From Phytobacter ursingii (GTDB lineage: Bacteria > Pseudomonadota > Gammaproteobacteria > Enterobacterales > Enterobacteriaceae), in assembly GCA_901456055.1 (NCBI GenBank), contig CABDWT010000018.1, positions 62,001 to 126,000 of the forward strand: 64,000 bases of DNA, read 5' to 3'. Positions 1 through 11,070 of this stretch are shown piece after piece (position 1 is the first letter of the stretch; every line of letters starts with the position of its first letter). The translations under genes and the position numbers were made by a program. The notes under the pieces are model-generated. The model ran no database searches and was not told the DNA's origin. It was given only the letters and a program-made list of their open reading frames with translations.

Positions 1-1123
1 CAAGGCTGGCTTCAACATCGTCCATATTCAGTTCAAGCGTACTGGTGAAGACAGGTTCATCGCCCGGGTTACGCCACATCCCCTGCGCTTTAGCGTAGGC
101 TTCGACCAGAAGAACTTGCTCTTCGCTGCGTCCACTGAGACGCATGTATTCCAGCGTTACGCCATCAATAGGAAAAAAGCCGCAGGTTGCGCCATATTCC
201 GGCGCCATATTGGCGATCGTCGCCCGATCAGCCAGAGGCAGCGAATCCAGGCCGTCGCCGTAAAACTCGACGAATTTGCCGACTACGCCATGCTTGCGCA
301 GCATTTGGGTTACGGTCAACACGAGGTCAGTGGCGGTGATCCCCTCACGTAATTTACCGCTCAGTTTGAACCCCACCACATCAGGAATCAGCATCGAGAC
401 GGGCTGGCCCAGCATAGCCGCTTCGGCTTCAATTCCCCCGACGCCCCATCCCAGCACGCCGAGACCGTTGATCATCGTGGTATGTGAGTCGGTTCCTACC
501 AGGGTGTCAGGATAAGCCACCCACTCTTTGTCCTGTAATTCGCTCCATACCGCTTTGCCCAGATATTCCAGATTGACCTGGTGGCAAATTCCGGTACCCG
601 GCGGTACGACACTAAAACGACTGAACGCCTGTTGTCCCCAGCGTAGAAAAACATAGCGCTCGTGATTACGCTCCATTTCAAGGCGAACATTCTCCTCGAA
701 AGCGTCGTCGTCACCAAAATGATCGACAGTGACAGAGTGGTCAATGACGAGGTCAACCGGGGAAAGGGGATTCACTTTAGCAGTATCACCACCGAGGCGT
801 TTAACCGCTTCACGCATGGCGGCAAGATCGACCACGGCGGGTACGCCGGTAAAGTCTTGCATCAAAACGCGGGCGGGACGGTAAGCGATTTCACGATCGG
901 CATGGGCTGTTTTCAGCCATCCGGCCAGGGCACGGATATCATCTTCTGTGACAGAATCGTCATCCTGCCAGCGCAGGAGATTCTCGAGTAACACTTTTAG
1001 CGACTTGGGTAGACGCGCAATATCCCCAAGTTCCTTTGCGGCCAGCGGCAAGCTGTAGTAGTGATACGTTTTATTCTCTGCCTGCAACGTGTCCTTACTG
1101 GCTTCGCGTAGGGTTGACGACAT
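1..1123 (-). CDS. acnA: Aconitate hydratase A, N-terminal part (runs off window)
   Basis: Aconitase A isomerises citrate to isocitrate through cis-aconitate in the TCA cycle, using a [4Fe-4S] cluster; in E. coli it is the stress and stationary-phase aconitase. The ATG is at 1123-1121 and the protein opens [10 protein letters not shown]. About 374 residues are visible before the window edge, including the substrate-loop segment around [10 protein letters not shown] and the stretch [13 protein letters not shown], both typical of the AcnA/IRP family. The C-terminal half with the cluster cysteines lies outside. The order topA, cysB, ymiA, yciX, ymiB, acnA on one strand matches E. coli. Identity is sure; only the 3' boundary is missing. 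Confidence 0.97.
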   Translation of the reverse strand, partial: MSSTLREASKDTLQAENKTYHYYSLPLAAKELGDIARLPKSLKVLLENLLRWQDDDSVTEDDIRALAGWLKTAHADREIAYRPARVLMQDFTGVPAVVDLAAMREAVKRLGGDTAKVNPLSPVDLVIDHSVTVDHFGDDDAFEENVRLEMERNHERYVFLRWGQQAFSRFSVVPPGTGICHQVNLEYLGKAVWSELQDKEWVAYPDTLVGTDSHTTMINGLGVLGWGVGGIEAEAAMLGQPVSMLIPDVVGFKLSGKLREGITATDLVLTVTQMLRKHGVVGKFVEFYGDGLDSLPLADRATIANMAPEYGATCGFFPIDGVTLEYMRLSGRSEEQVLLVEAYAKAQGMWRNPGDEPVFTSTLELNMDDVEASL

Positions 1124-1270
1124 AAGCTCCTCCTTAATAACAGGGATAGCGAAACCCTGAGGCTTATCAGGGTCTGTATTAAAGATAACACAAACATGTC
1201 GTAACGTTTTTATAACAACTCAAAAGGCTAAATCTTGATGTCAGGCGGGCAAGTGCTGGAGAGTAAAAGC
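1124..1270 (-). promoter_or_regulatory. acnA upstream region
   Basis: This intergenic stretch lies between the terminator of the ymiA-yciX-ymiB unit and the acnA start codon, so acnA must be transcribed from here. The TTAAGGAGGAG-like Shine-Dalgarno stretch directly precedes the ATG. E. coli acnA promoters respond to SoxS, ArcA and FNR. No individual box could be assigned with confidence here. Confidence 0.45.
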
Positions 1271-1298
1271 AAAAAACCTCGCCTGAGCGAGGTTTTTA
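1271..1298 (-). terminator. Rho-independent terminator after ymiB
   Basis: The stem AACCTCGC/GCGAGGTT with a short loop is followed on the minus strand by a T run. It lies just past the ymiB stop and separates the small-protein operon from acnA. It is symmetric, but only minus-strand genes are nearby. Confidence 0.8.
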
Positions 1299-1302
1299 TT
1301 GA

Positions 1303-1404
1303 TTAGAACAACCCTATCCGGATGAGCGCCCCCCAAAACAACAGGGAAAAAGAAAACGCGCTCACCCATGACCAGTATTTTACAGAACGACGATTATTCA
1401 TCAT
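1303..1404 (-). CDS. ymiB: YmiB-like 33-residue membrane protein
   Basis: This short reading frame starts with two consecutive ATG codons (MMNNRRSVKYW) and ends at a TAA just before the terminator at 1271-1298. It has a basic N-terminus followed by one hydrophobic segment (about residues 12-32, rich in F, L, W, A and I), so it is predicted to be a single-span inner-membrane protein. E. coli has a small gene, ymiB, at this place between yciX and acnA, and the position and peptide type agree. Its function is unknown. The start could be either ATG. Confidence 0.7.
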   Translation of the reverse strand: MMNNRRSVKYWSWVSAFSFSLLFWGALIRIGLF

Positions 1405-1538
1405 ATACACACCAGAGAATGTATTCATTAAAGATGCGTTGAGACGCAATTTATTATTGCTGTGGTGTATTTATTTAGCAGTACACAAGTACACATCAGA
1501 GTGACGAGATAATTCCCCGAGACTTCTAATGATAATAA

Positions 1539-1709
1539 TTATTGTTTTGGCACTTCGTCTTCCGCGAAGGTGTCAATAAACGCCTGTTGCTGTGGCGTCA
1601 ATTTCCAGGACGCCGGAACCGTAGTTGAAGCTTGCGGTTTCGCTGCTTGTGGCTTGTCATGCGGATGACACACTTGCTTCACTGGCTCAGAGCGACCTGT
1701 TACAGCCAT
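1539..1709 (-). CDS. yciX: YciX-like small protein (56 aa)
   Basis: ATG at 1709-1707, stop TAA at 1541-1539, starting one base after the ymiA stop, which suggests translational coupling in one operon. The product (MAVTGRSEPVKQ... ending EDEVPKQ) is soluble and proline- and glutamine-rich, with a Cys-His pair (CHPHD) near residue 14 and a C-terminal stretch SWKLTPQQQAFIDTF that looks like an amphipathic helix. It has no predicted membrane span. Named from its position between ymiA and acnA, as in E. coli; no function is known and I infer none. Confidence 0.7.
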   Translation of the reverse strand: MAVTGRSEPVKQVCHPHDKPQAAKPQASTTVPASWKLTPQQQAFIDTFAEDEVPKQ

Positions 1710-1710
1710 T

Positions 1711-1839
1711 TTAACCCCAGAATTTCCAGATAATTAACGCTACCACGACCCAAAAGACGGCAGAACCCAGAAATACCGCCAGCCACGCTTTGCGCTTGAG
1801 CTGCGGGTCCCTTTGCGGTTCTTCGCTTCCTGATGGCAT
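1711..1839 (-). CDS. ymiA: YmiA small membrane protein (42 aa)
   Basis: The protein MPSGSEEPQRDPQLKRKAW then a hydrophobic stretch LAVFLGSAVFWVVVALIIW matches the E. coli YmiA pattern: a short polar head, a basic patch and one membrane span (about residues 20-39). The start is set at the ATG at 1839, preceded by ACGAGG. An in-frame extension exists upstream, but E. coli's extra N-terminal MRLA would begin here with ACG, so the downstream ATG is preferred. First gene of the ymiA-yciX-ymiB unit. Function unknown. Confidence 0.8.
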   Translation of the reverse strand: MPSGSEEPQRDPQLKRKAWLAVFLGSAVFWVVVALIIWKFWG

Positions 1840-2189
1840 TGCTAACCTCGTACAATCGACATCACTTATCATTTCAGGCACCAACAATCGGTACAATTAA
1901 TCATGGATGAGATAAATCCTAAAGAAACTTTAGTCGAAAAGCTAGTGAATTTACGCAACCTGTTCACAGAATATTTAATCTTTTGACCGCAAATAAATTA
2001 TTGAAGTGAAAAATTTGCGCGGGGGCAATTTAGTTTCTATGTTTGTCGCAAATTTACGCCAGATTAAGAAACAGGAGGGAAAAGCAATCAGGCAAAAGTA
2101 TCAGTTGAAAATAAGAGAATGATAACGGTAATTCGACTTAGGGAAGATTAAGGGGCTCCTTTTACTATAAAAGGCTACCCCGCTAACCA
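1840..2189. other. Gene-free spacer between cysB and ymiA
   Basis: About 350 AT-rich bases. They carry the cysB 3' hairpin (2152-2181) and, by position, the promoter of ymiA-yciX-ymiB. No conserved reading frame was found on either strand. Confidence 0.5.
2152..2181 (-). terminator. Hairpin downstream of cysB
   Basis: An imperfect inverted repeat pairs GGGG and CCTTTTA with TAAAAGG and CCCC just past the cysB stop. It lacks a clear T tract, so it may be a weak terminator or an mRNA-stabilising stem. Confidence 0.45.
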
Positions 2190-3200
<1,011 letters not shown>

Positions 3201-3298
3201 TTAAGACGATTTCATAATAAAAAAAGATTTAACTATAACCACTATAACATTTATATCTTCTATGTATAGATTCGATTAAAAAATAATAATGGTGTTAT

Positions 3299-3332
3299 AA
3301 AAAAAGGGCCGGATAAGCGGCCCTCTTTTTAA
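3299..3332 (-). terminator. topA terminator
   Basis: Stem GGGCCG...CGGCCC with A and T runs on either side lies directly after the topA stop at 3351. It should end topA transcription ahead of cysB. Confidence 0.8.
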
Positions 3333-3350
3333 CTTATTAATCTTAAAGCT

Positions 3351-5948
3351 TTATTTTTTGGCTTCTGCCCATTTTCCATCAACGTAAAACGCTGACCAGT
3401 TTGTTGCTTTGCCGTCTTTTTCCGATGCAACATACTGCTGCTTTGTTTTACGGCTAAAACGGACAATGGTCTTATTCCCATCCGGATCTTGTTGCGGCGC
3501 ATCAGCCAGATAACGCAGCTTTTCCGGCAAACGATCGCGGAAACGATATAACTCTTCCACTAACGGAGCACGCGTTTCGCGTGATTTCGGGAACGTGTTA
3601 GCCGCAAGGAAGACCCCGGCAGCGCCATCACGCAGAACGAAATAGGCATCCGATTTTTCGCACGGCAGCTCCGGCAACGGTACCGGATCTTCTTTCGGTG
3701 GCGCGACTTCGCCGTTACGCAGGATCTTACGCGTGTTTTTGCAATCGTCGTTGGTACAGGCCATGTACTTACCGAAACGCCCCATTTTCAGGTGCATTTC
3801 AGAGCCGCATTTCTCACATTCCACCACCGGGCCGTCATAACCTTTAATGCGGAACTCGCCCTCTTCGATTTCATAACCATCGCAGGTCGGGTTATTACCA
3901 CAAACATGCAGTTTACGTTTCGGATCAATGAGGTAGCTGTCCATCGCCGTACCACACTTAGTACAACGCCGTTTAGCGCGCAGTGCGTTGGTTTCCGCAT
4001 CATCACCTTCCAGAACGTTCAGTACTTCGTTTTCCGGCACCAGGTTAATGGTGGTTTTGCAACGCTCTTTTGGCGAAAGGGCATAACCGGAGCAGCCGAG
4101 GAACACCCCGGTACTGGCAGTACGGATCCCCATCTTACGACCGCAAGTCGGGCAATCAATACTGGTAAGCACCATCTGATTCGGACGCATCCCGCCTTCA
4201 TCCGGCTCCCTTTCTGCCTGATCGAGTTGACGAGAGAAATCACCGAAGAAACTGTCCAGCACCTTCTTCCATTCCGCTTCGTGGTTTGCCACCTGGTCGA
4301 GACGATCTTCCATCTGCGCGGTGAAATCGTAATTCATCAACTCACGGAAGTTCTCTTCCAGACGGTCGGTAACAATCTCACCCATTTTTTCCGCGTAGAA
4401 ACGACGGTTTTCCACGCGCACATAGCCACGGTCCTGAATGGTCGAAATGATCGACGCATAGGTAGATGGGCGGCCAATGCCACGTTTTTCCAGCTCTTTA
4501 ACCAGCGACGCTTCACTAAAGCGCGCAGGTGGTTTTGTAAAGTGCTGGGCAGGCGTCAGGTCAATCAGCGACAGGACATCCCCCGTATTTACCGCAGGCA
4601 GCGTGCGATCTTCATCGCCTTTACGCAGTGCAGGCATGACTTTCGTCCAGCCATCAAATCGCAAAATGCGACCGCGTGCTTTCAGACGATAATCACCTGC
4701 CCCCACAGTAATAGTGGTGGAGTCGTATTGCGCTGGCGTCATCTGACAGGCCACAAACTGGCGCCAGATCAGCTGATACAGTTTCTGCGCATCAGTTTCC
4801 ATGTCTTTCAGGGCGTCAGCTTCAACCCCAACATCGGATGGACGGATCGCTTCGTGCGCTTCCTGAGAATTCTCTTTGCTGGCGTACTGGTTGGCATTTT
4901 CCGGCAGGTATTTTTTACCGTACTTGTCACCAATAAACGTGCGCACCATGCTGACCGCATCCTGACTCAGGTTGGTGGAGTCGGTACGCATATAGGTGAT
5001 GTAACCCGCTTCGTACAAACGCTGGGCCATCATCATGGTTTTCTTCACGCCAAAGCCCAGGCGGGTACTCGCCGCCTGCTGCAACGTGGACGTAATAAAA
5101 GGTGCGCCCGGTTTGCTGCTGGTCGGCTTATCTTCTCGCTCAAGCACGGTATAACGCGCTTTTTCGAGCAGACTCAAGGCCGCCATCGTTTGTTCGCGGT
5201 TAACCGGGCGGAAAGGTTTATCCCCTTCGTGCGTCACCTGAAGTGGCAGAGAATCGCCACCAGGCGTGGCGGCATTGGCATCAATTTCCCAGTACTCTTC
5301 CGGAACGAAAGCTTTAATTTCGCGTTCACGCTCAACCACCAGACGCACAGCAACCGATTGTACGCGGCCGGCAGACAGGCCACGAGCAATCTTCTTCCAC
5401 AGCAGCGGAGAGACCATGTAACCCACTACGCGGTCCATAAAGCGCCGCGCCTGTTGGGCATTCACTCGATCAATGTTCAGTTCGCCCGGCTTTTCGAACG
5501 CCTGACGAATCGCATTTTTGGTGATTTCATTAAAAACCACGCGGCTATAGCGCGTTTCATCGCCGCCGATCACTTCCCGCAGGTGCCATGCAATGGCTTC
5601 CCCTTCGCGGTCAAGGTCGGTTGCGAGATAGATATGGTCGGCTTTTTCAGCGAGCGATTTCAGCTCAGAAACCACCTTCTCTTTTCCGGGCAGCACTTCA
5701 TAGTGCGCATCCCAGTTGTGCCATGGGTCAATACCCATGCGATTGACAAGAGCGCCGCGTTCATCCTTTTTAGGCTTCTTAGCCGTTTTGGTGGAGGCAG
5801 AGTCAGCGCTCTTTTTAGGTGCTGAGCCACTGGTCGGCAAATCGCGGATATGACCGACGCTGGATTTCACCACGTAGTCATTACCCAGATACTTATTGAT
5901 CGTTTTGGCTTTTGCCGGGGACTCAACGATGACGAGAGCTTTACCCAT
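3351..5948 (-). CDS. topA: DNA topoisomerase I
   Basis: Type IA topoisomerase that relaxes negative supercoils through a 5'-phosphotyrosyl link. The 865-residue protein has an N-terminal TOPRIM domain ([13 protein letters not shown] at the start, and the acidic DLDREGEA near residue 111). The active tyrosine is in [10 protein letters not shown] near residue 319. The C-terminal part carries three Cys4 zinc ribbons (CPTCG, CTKCG and CEKCG openings) and the basic tail. The start at 5948 ([10 protein letters not shown]) matches the E. coli length; the two extra upstream codons are unlikely to be used. E. coli topA has several supercoiling- and heat-responsive promoters in the upstream region. Confidence 0.98.
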   Translation of the reverse strand: MGKALVIVESPAKAKTINKYLGNDYVVKSSVGHIRDLPTSGSAPKKSADSASTKTAKKPKKDERGALVNRMGIDPWHNWDAHYEVLPGKEKVVSELKSLAEKADHIYLATDLDREGEAIAWHLREVIGGDETRYSRVVFNEITKNAIRQAFEKPGELNIDRVNAQQARRFMDRVVGYMVSPLLWKKIARGLSAGRVQSVAVRLVVEREREIKAFVPEEYWEIDANAATPGGDSLPLQVTHEGDKPFRPVNREQTMAALSLLEKARYTVLEREDKPTSSKPGAPFITSTLQQAASTRLGFGVKKTMMMAQRLYEAGYITYMRTDSTNLSQDAVSMVRTFIGDKYGKKYLPENANQYASKENSQEAHEAIRPSDVGVEADALKDMETDAQKLYQLIWRQFVACQMTPAQYDSTTITVGAGDYRLKARGRILRFDGWTKVMPALRKGDEDRTLPAVNTGDVLSLIDLTPAQHFTKPPARFSEASLVKELEKRGIGRPSTYASIISTIQDRGYVRVENRRFYAEKMGEIVTDRLEENFRELMNYDFTAQMEDRLDQVANHEAEWKKVLDSFFGDFSRQLDQAEREPDEGGMRPNQMVLTSIDCPTCGRKMGIRTASTGVFLGCSGYALSPKERCKTTINLVPENEVLNVLEGDDAETNALRAKRRCTKCGTAMDSYLIDPKRKLHVCGNNPTCDGYEIEEGEFRIKGYDGPVVECEKCGSEMHLKMGRFGKYMACTNDDCKNTRKILRNGEVAPPKEDPVPLPELPCEKSDAYFVLRDGAAGVFLAANTFPKSRETRAPLVEELYRFRDRLPEKLRYLADAPQQDPDGNKTIVRFSRKTKQQYVASEKDGKATNWSAFYVDGKWAEAKK

Positions 5949-6346
5949 ATTCACCTTTACCTAATAAAATTCTTCCAGGAATACGTCGCACATTGATTCA
6001 CCTTCCGCTGGCGACGAGCCAATGATATTGCGGTGGCGACAATGGATATCAACCCTATATTTGACCATAAGCGAAAGTAATCGCTAGCAGGTGATTGAGT
6101 TAACAGGCTTTTTCGCTAGTATACGATACAGCACGACGATTTTACGGTCGAATGTCAAGCAAATCTGTTGCCAGATTGACGAAAGCGTCACACTGTACCT
6201 GATAAAATTTGTTACGCAACTTTATTAGCATGCAAAATCGAATCGCGCCAGCACTACCGTAACGGGAAACCCCTTGCCTGTGCAGGGAAAATTTGCCCCT
6301 GAGCCGTGTGGGGCGTAAACTTGTTAAATTTTTAAGGAGGGGCGAA
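5949..6346. other. Divergent topA/yciN intergenic region
   Basis: About 400 gene-free bases between divergent topA and yciN. It must hold the promoters of both, and in E. coli several topA promoters lie here. I see no convincing small gene. The yciN Shine-Dalgarno AAGGAGG is at 6334-6340. Confidence 0.6.
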
Positions 6347-6598
6347 ATGGAGCCGAATAAGCAACCTATCGATCGTCAGTCTCTGCTTGAGCTGGCAAAC
6401 CAACTCATTCGCGATCATGAAGACACGCTGTCCGGTATTGAAGCAACCGGTGTAAGCCAGCGCAATGGGGTGCTGGTATTCAGCGGCGAGTATTTTCTGG
6501 ATGAACAGGGGCTGCCGACCGGGAAAAGCACCGCAGTATTCAACATGTTCAAATATCTGGCCCATGAGCTGTCTGAAAAATACCATCTGATCGATTAA
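6347..6598 (+). CDS. yciN: YciN, small conserved protein
   Basis: An 83-residue protein of the enterobacterial YciN family, recognised from the segments [25 protein letters not shown] and STAVFNMFK. It is soluble, with no signal peptide. The start ATG at 6347 follows a strong AAGGAGG and gives exactly the E. coli length; the in-frame extension to 6293 runs through the leader and is discarded. Divergent from topA and convergent with sohB, with a shared terminator at 6601-6632. Molecular function is not established. Confidence 0.92.
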   Translation: MEPNKQPIDRQSLLELANQLIRDHEDTLSGIEATGVSQRNGVLVFSGEYFLDEQGLPTGKSTAVFNMFKYLAHELSEKYHLID

Positions 6599-6600
6599 AT

Positions 6601-6632
6601 AAAAACGCGAGGCCATGGTCTCGCGTTTTTAT
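6601..6632. terminator. Bidirectional terminator between yciN and sohB
   Basis: The stem AAAAACGCGAG/CTCGCGTTTTT is symmetric, with A and T runs at both ends. It lies between the convergent yciN and sohB stops and can serve both. Confidence 0.85.
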
Positions 6633-6644
6633 TAGTACTTGCGT

Positions 6645-7691
6645 CTACATGAGCGGTTTTTGCCCGCGCTGCCACCAGCGCATCAGCAGTCGGTCCGCGC
6701 TCTCTGCGGCACTGCCGGTTAACCGATCGATGAGTTTTTTGCGCTGCTGATAACGCAGGCCGATCACCTCATGGCTCTCAAACAGCCCCAGCAGCAACTC
6801 GTCGCTGGTACCCACTGCATCAACCAGCCCTTTTTCCAGCGCCTGCGAACCATACCAGTGCTCGCCAGTCGCCACCTGTTCTATATCCAGTTGCGGGCGC
6901 ATCTGATGGACGAAACCTTTAAACAGGTCATGCGTTTCATTGAGGCTCTCGCGGAATTTCTGCCGCCCCTCTTCGGTGTTTTCACCCAGCAGCGTCAGCG
7001 TGCGTTTGAACTGCCCGGCAGTATGCAATTCGATGTCAATCTCTTTGCTTTTCAGGAAACGATTGAAGTTAGGGATCTGCGCCACGACGCCAATCGATCC
7101 AATAATAGAAAACGGCGCTGCAACAATTTTGTCCGCAACACAAGCCATCATGTATCCCCCGCTGGCGGCAACTTTATCGACCGCGACAGTCAGCGGAACC
7201 TGCTTGTCGCGCAGGCGTTGTAACTGAGAAGCCGCCAGCCCGTAGCCATGAACAACGCCACCAGGACTTTCCAGACGGAGAACAACCTGATCTTCTGGCT
7301 TGACCAGCGTCAATACTGCGGTGATCTCTTCGCGCAGCGCGCCAACTTCATGAGCATCCATGCTGCCTTTGAAGTCCAGCACCCAGGCGCGAGGTTTATC
7401 CGCCGAGGCCGTGTCGCCAGACTTTGCTTTGGCTTTTGCCGCTTTCGCGTCCTGTTTGGCTTTTTTCTTTTGGGCTTTATGCCACAGTTTTTGCTGCTGG
7501 CTGTCCAGCAGCGCCACGGCCATCTCTTCCTGCATTTCCTTATATTGTTCGCTCATGCGGGTAACGCGTAATTCCCCCCGCTGACGTTTGCGCTGTGTCA
7601 GATTAACAATAAGAATTGCGACTACCGCAATCGCGACGACAACCGTCGCAATTTTGGCTAAAAACAAACCATATTCAGACAGTAATTCCAC
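6645..7691 (-). CDS. sohB: SohB, S49-family membrane peptidase
   Basis: Predicted inner-membrane serine peptidase of the S49 (SppA/protease IV) family; in E. coli, extra copies suppress the degP defect. The 348-residue product begins with ELLSEYGLF and a membrane anchor (about residues 8-28), then a basic Lys/Ala-rich coiled linker (residues 60-95), then the peptidase domain with LRLESPGG and the catalytic-serine motif AASGGYMMA near residue 175. The start is taken as GTG at 7691, with AGGTGG upstream, to match the E. coli N-terminus; another GTG at 7700 is possible. Confidence 0.93.
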   Translation of the reverse strand: MELLSEYGLFLAKIATVVVAIAVVAILIVNLTQRKRQRGELRVTRMSEQYKEMQEEMAVALLDSQQQKLWHKAQKKKAKQDAKAAKAKAKSGDTASADKPRAWVLDFKGSMDAHEVGALREEITAVLTLVKPEDQVVLRLESPGGVVHGYGLAASQLQRLRDKQVPLTVAVDKVAASGGYMMACVADKIVAAPFSIIGSIGVVAQIPNFNRFLKSKEIDIELHTAGQFKRTLTLLGENTEEGRQKFRESLNETHDLFKGFVHQMRPQLDIEQVATGEHWYGSQALEKGLVDAVGTSDELLLGLFESHEVIGLRYQQRKKLIDRLTGSAAESADRLLMRWWQRGQKPLM

Positions 7692-7919
7692 GCATTCCAC
7701 CTTGGTTCAGCCACTTAACGATCGCATCCAGTGTACATGAGCCTTTCTGGCACGTCTCGCATTACCCCCTTTCTGACATTCAGTCGACCAGTTTCAGCAC
7801 ATTCCGCTATACGTGATGCCCGCGCACGGGAGACTCTCTGCCAGACTGATTGAAATCGCCTTCTGTTTCAGGCATAAAGCCAACACGATTTAAAGACGGG
7901 TTGAGACCAAGGAGTTAGC

Positions 7920-8678
7920 GTGCATTACCAGCCACAACGCGACCTGTTGCGAAACCACATTATTCTGGTCACCGGCGCCAGTGATGGCATCGGCAAAGAG
8001 GCGGCGCTCACCTATGCCCGTTACGGCGCACGCGTCATCTTACTTGGGCGTAACGAAAACAAATTGCAGTCGGTTGCCGGGCAGATAACCCGCGAAGGCG
8101 GTCAGGCCGCCAGCCTCTTCACGCTGGATATGGCTACCTGTACGCCCAATGATTGTCTGCGTCTCGCGGACGAGATTGCTAAACACTATCCACGACTGGA
8201 CGGCGTACTGCATAACGCTGGCGTACTGGGCGATGTGTGTCCCATGAGCGAACAGCGGCCTGACGTCTGGGATAACGTTATGCAGGTTAACGTCAACGCC
8301 ACCTTCTATTTGACCCAGGCGCTCCTTCCTTTATTACTCAACGCGGAAAGCGGCTCACTGGTCTTCACATCGTCGAGCGTTGGTCGTCAGGGGCGCGCAA
8401 ACTGGGGGGCCTATGCCGCCTCGAAATTTGCCACCGAAGGCATGATGCAAGTTCTGGCTGAGGAGTACCAAAATCGCTTAAGGGTCAACTGCATCAATCC
8501 GGGCGGTACCCGGACGCAAATGCGCGCCAGCGCCTTCCCGAGCGAAGATCCGCAGAAATTAAAAACGCCAGCCGATATTATGCCGCTCTATTTATGGCTG
8601 ATGGGCGATGACAGCCGTCGCAAAACCGGCATGAGTTTTGATGCTCAGCCAGGACGAAAACCGGGGATATCACAATGA
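7920..8678 (+). CDS. yciK: YciK, short-chain dehydrogenase/reductase
   Basis: Oxidoreductase of the SDR family; the physiological substrate is not established. The 252 residues show the Rossmann cofactor motif TGASDGIG near residue 19, NNAG-equivalent HNAG near residue 98, the catalytic Ser (TSSSVG near 147) and the Tyr-x3-Lys pair YAASK near residue 160. The start is a GTG at 7920 with AAGGAG upstream, giving MHYQPQRDLL as in E. coli. Its last four bases overlap btuR (ATGA), so the two are translationally coupled, as in E. coli. Confidence 0.93.
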   Translation: MHYQPQRDLLRNHIILVTGASDGIGKEAALTYARYGARVILLGRNENKLQSVAGQITREGGQAASLFTLDMATCTPNDCLRLADEIAKHYPRLDGVLHNAGVLGDVCPMSEQRPDVWDNVMQVNVNATFYLTQALLPLLLNAESGSLVFTSSSVGRQGRANWGAYAASKFATEGMMQVLAEEYQNRLRVNCINPGGTRTQMRASAFPSEDPQKLKTPADIMPLYLWLMGDDSRRKTGMSFDAQPGRKPGISQ

Positions 8679-9265
8679 GTGAAGAACGTTATCAGCAACG
8701 CCAGCAGCGGGTGAAGGAAAGAGTCGATGCCCGCGTGGCGGCGGCACAGGAAGAGCGTGGCATCATTATTGTCTTTACCGGCAATGGTAAAGGCAAAACT
8801 ACCGCTGCATTTGGCACCGCCGCACGTGCCGTTGGCCATGGAAAGAAGGTCGGTGCGATTCAGTTTATTAAAGGTACCTGGCCAAACGGCGAGCGCAATC
8901 TACTGGAACCGCATGGAGTCGAATTTCAGGTGATGGCAACCGGGTTCACCTGGGACACGCAGAACCGCGAGAGCGATACGGCCGCCTGCCTTGAGGTGTG
9001 GGCGCATGCGCAGCGTATGCTGGCCGACGAATCGCTGGACATGGTGGTGCTCGACGAGTTGACCTATATGGTAGCCTACGATTACCTGCCGCTGGAAGCC
9101 GTGCTTGATGCGCTGGACAATCGCCCGATCAACCAGACGGTGATCATCACCGGACGCGGCTGCCATCGCGATATTCTGGAGATTGCCGATACGGTCAGCG
9201 AGCTGCGCCCGGTAAAACATGCTTTCGAAGCCGGCGTGAAGGCGCAGATAGGTATCGACTATTAA
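8675..9265 (+). CDS. btuR: Cob(I)alamin adenosyltransferase BtuR
   Basis: Transfers the adenosyl group of ATP to cobalt in corrinoids, making adenosylcobalamin (CobA/BtuR type, cytoplasmic). The 196-residue protein carries the P-loop GNGKGKTTAAFG near residue 36 and the segments IQFIKGTW and VVLDELTYM of the family. Its length equals E. coli BtuR. It begins inside the yciK stop codon (ATGA overlap). Confidence 0.96.
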   Translation: MSEERYQQRQQRVKERVDARVAAAQEERGIIIVFTGNGKGKTTAAFGTAARAVGHGKKVGAIQFIKGTWPNGERNLLEPHGVEFQVMATGFTWDTQNRESDTAACLEVWAHAQRMLADESLDMVVLDELTYMVAYDYLPLEAVLDALDNRPINQTVIITGRGCHRDILEIADTVSELRPVKHAFEAGVKAQIGIDY

Positions 9266-9416
9266 GACACCGCGGGCTGCGGCGTTGCGCTACGGCCCTG
9301 TCTCTACTTTATCATCCGCATCATCCGTGTAACCACGCCTTAAAAGTGACGTTGTCACGATTTTTCATCGCGTAGAATCACTTCTGACGCTCTGGCTGAC
9401 ATTATCACATGCGCAG

Positions 9417-9453
9417 AAAAAAGACGTTTCCGGCAAATTAACCGGAAACGTCA
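9417..9453 (-). terminator. rluB terminator
   Basis: A long stem GACGTTTCCGG/CCGGAAACGTC is followed on the minus strand by a T run. It sits just after the rluB stop at 9459. Confidence 0.85.
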
Positions 9454-9458
9454 GAGGA

Positions 9459-10352
9459 TTAGCCGTTGTTGTTACGCCCACCGGAGCGACGATTGCCGGA
9501 CGTCTGACGATTGCCTGATACCTGGCTGTGACGCTTCACTGCACGACGGATCTGATTGGCTTTCATGCGACGACGATCTTTTTCGACCGCCACTTTTGAT
9601 GCGGTTTCTGGCGTCAGCCCTACCAGTTCACGCAGGTAGTTGGTCTGGGCCAGATTCAGCTCAGTATACCCACCGCGCGGCAACCCTTTCGGCAGCGGAA
9701 TGTCACCGTAGCGCACGCGAATAAGGCGGCTAACCTGCACGCCAACCGCTTCCCACAGGCGACGTACTTCGCGGTTACGTCCTTCGGTCAGGGTCACGTT
9801 ATACCACTGGTTAATCCCTTCACCACCGCTGAATTTAATGGTTTTGAATGCTGCCGGGCCATCTTCCAGTTGGACGCCACGCGACAGTTCTCGCACTTTG
9901 GCCTCTTCAATCTGGCCGAACACACGCACCGCGTATTCACGTTCCACTTCACGGCTGGGATGCATCAGGCGATTCGCCAGCTCACCGTCGGTGGTGAACA
10001 GCAGCAGACCACAGGTGTTGACGTCAAGACGGCCAACCGCAATCCAGCGTGCGCCGCGCAGTTTTGGCAGACGGTCAAAAACGGTCGGACGGCCTTCCGG
10101 ATCGTTACGCGTGCATAACTCGCCTTCAGGTTTGTAATACGCCAGCACGCGGCAGATTTGTTCAGCGGACTCTTTCACCGAAATAAGATGCCCGTCGATA
10201 CGAATTTTCAGCGCCTGGGTCACTTCAACGCGATCGCCCAGCGTGGCAATCTTGCCGTCTACGCTTACGCGGCCTGCTTCGATGATGGTTTCGATTTCAC
10301 GGCGGGAACCGTGGCCAGCTCGCGCCAGCACTTTCTGTAATTTTTCGCTCAT
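9459..10352 (-). CDS. rluB: 23S rRNA pseudouridine(2605) synthase RluB
   Basis: Converts U2605 of 23S rRNA to pseudouridine (RsuA/RluB family). The 297-residue protein has an N-terminal S4 RNA-binding domain ([21 protein letters not shown]...) and the catalytic domain with the Asp in [18 protein letters not shown] near residue 110, then [16 protein letters not shown]. The basic C-terminal tail is Arg/Asn/Gly-rich ([16 protein letters not shown]), slightly longer than in E. coli through an extra repeat of the SGNR type. The start at 10352 matches E. coli; the upstream frame to 10553 lies in the yciO overlap and is not used. E. coli's yciQ between yciO and rluB is absent. Confidence 0.96.
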   Translation of the reverse strand: MSEKLQKVLARAGHGSRREIETIIEAGRVSVDGKIATLGDRVEVTQALKIRIDGHLISVKESAEQICRVLAYYKPEGELCTRNDPEGRPTVFDRLPKLRGARWIAVGRLDVNTCGLLLFTTDGELANRLMHPSREVEREYAVRVFGQIEEAKVRELSRGVQLEDGPAAFKTIKFSGGEGINQWYNVTLTEGRNREVRRLWEAVGVQVSRLIRVRYGDIPLPKGLPRGGYTELNLAQTNYLRELVGLTPETASKVAVEKDRRRMKANQIRRAVKRHSQVSGNRQTSGNRRSGGRNNNG

Positions 10353-10449
10353 AGAGCTTCCTCGGGTGTCGCCTTCACAGGCGTCGAATAGGGTCATCAG
10401 GCCACTGCGGCGCCTGTGAAATGGCCGCGTAGTATAGCGGCTTGCTTCA

Positions 10450-11070
10450 TTATAGGAAAGGTTTAACGTCGCCGACGCCTTCACGAATAACAACCGGGGA
10501 ATCATCCGTAAGATCGACAACCGTTGTCGGTTGTTGTCCCAGATAACCGCCATGGATAATCAAATCCACCAACTTTTCCAGACGATCTTTAATTTCATCA
10601 GGATCGGACTCGGTAAATTCGCTACCGGGCAGCATTAGCGAGGTAGAAAGCATCGGCTCGCCAAGGGTATCGAGCAACGCCAGGGCAATTGGATTCGCCG
10701 GAACACGCAGGCCGATGGTTTTACGTTTTTCCTGCAACAGTCGACGTGGCACCTCTTTCGTTCCTTTCAGGATAAAGGTGTAATTGCCTGGGGTGTTATT
10801 TTTAATCAGACGAAAAGCCACATTGTCGACGAACGCATAGGTCGACAGCTCAGACAAGTCGCGGCACATCAGGGTAAAGTTATGGCCATCAGGCAATTGA
10901 CGGATGCGGCAAATACGCTCCATCGCCCCTTTGTCTTCAATTTTACAGCCTAACGCATACCCTGAATCGGTTGGGTAAACAATCACCCCGCCTTTACGGA
11001 CAATCTCAACAGCCTGATTAATCAGACGCGGTTGAGGGTTTTCCGGATGAATATAAAAAAACTGACTCAT
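10450..11070 (-). CDS. yciO: YciO, Sua5/YciO/YrdC-family protein
   Basis: A 206-residue YrdC-fold protein related to the threonylcarbamoyl-AMP synthases of t6A tRNA modification; E. coli YciO itself has no firmly assigned role. Family segments seen include [16 protein letters not shown] near residue 30, [15 protein letters not shown] near 95, and the RxVP-type [11 protein letters not shown] near 123. It overlaps the rnm stop by four bases and is expected to be co-transcribed with it. Confidence 0.94.
   Translation of the reverse strand: MSQFFYIHPENPQPRLINQAVEIVRKGGVIVYPTDSGYALGCKIEDKGAMERICRIRQLPDGHNFTLMCRDLSELSTYAFVDNVAFRLIKNNTPGNYTFILKGTKEVPRRLLQEKRKTIGLRVPANPIALALLDTLGEPMLSTSLMLPGSEFTESDPDEIKDRLEKLVDLIIHGGYLGQQPTTVVDLTDDSPVVIREGVGDVKPFL

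Noticed and set aside
1322-1504. 60-codon plus-strand frame between acnA and yciX
   Set aside because: It overlaps ymiB on the opposite strand. The ymiB peptide fits a known small gene at this position, so the plus-strand frame is taken as a shadow.
3792-5825. 677-codon open frame on the plus strand opposite topA
   Set aside because: It is an antisense shadow of the strongly conserved topA gene. Its composition (rich in His, Arg, Phe) is that of reverse-strand codons, and it has no recognisable domain or supporting ribosome site.
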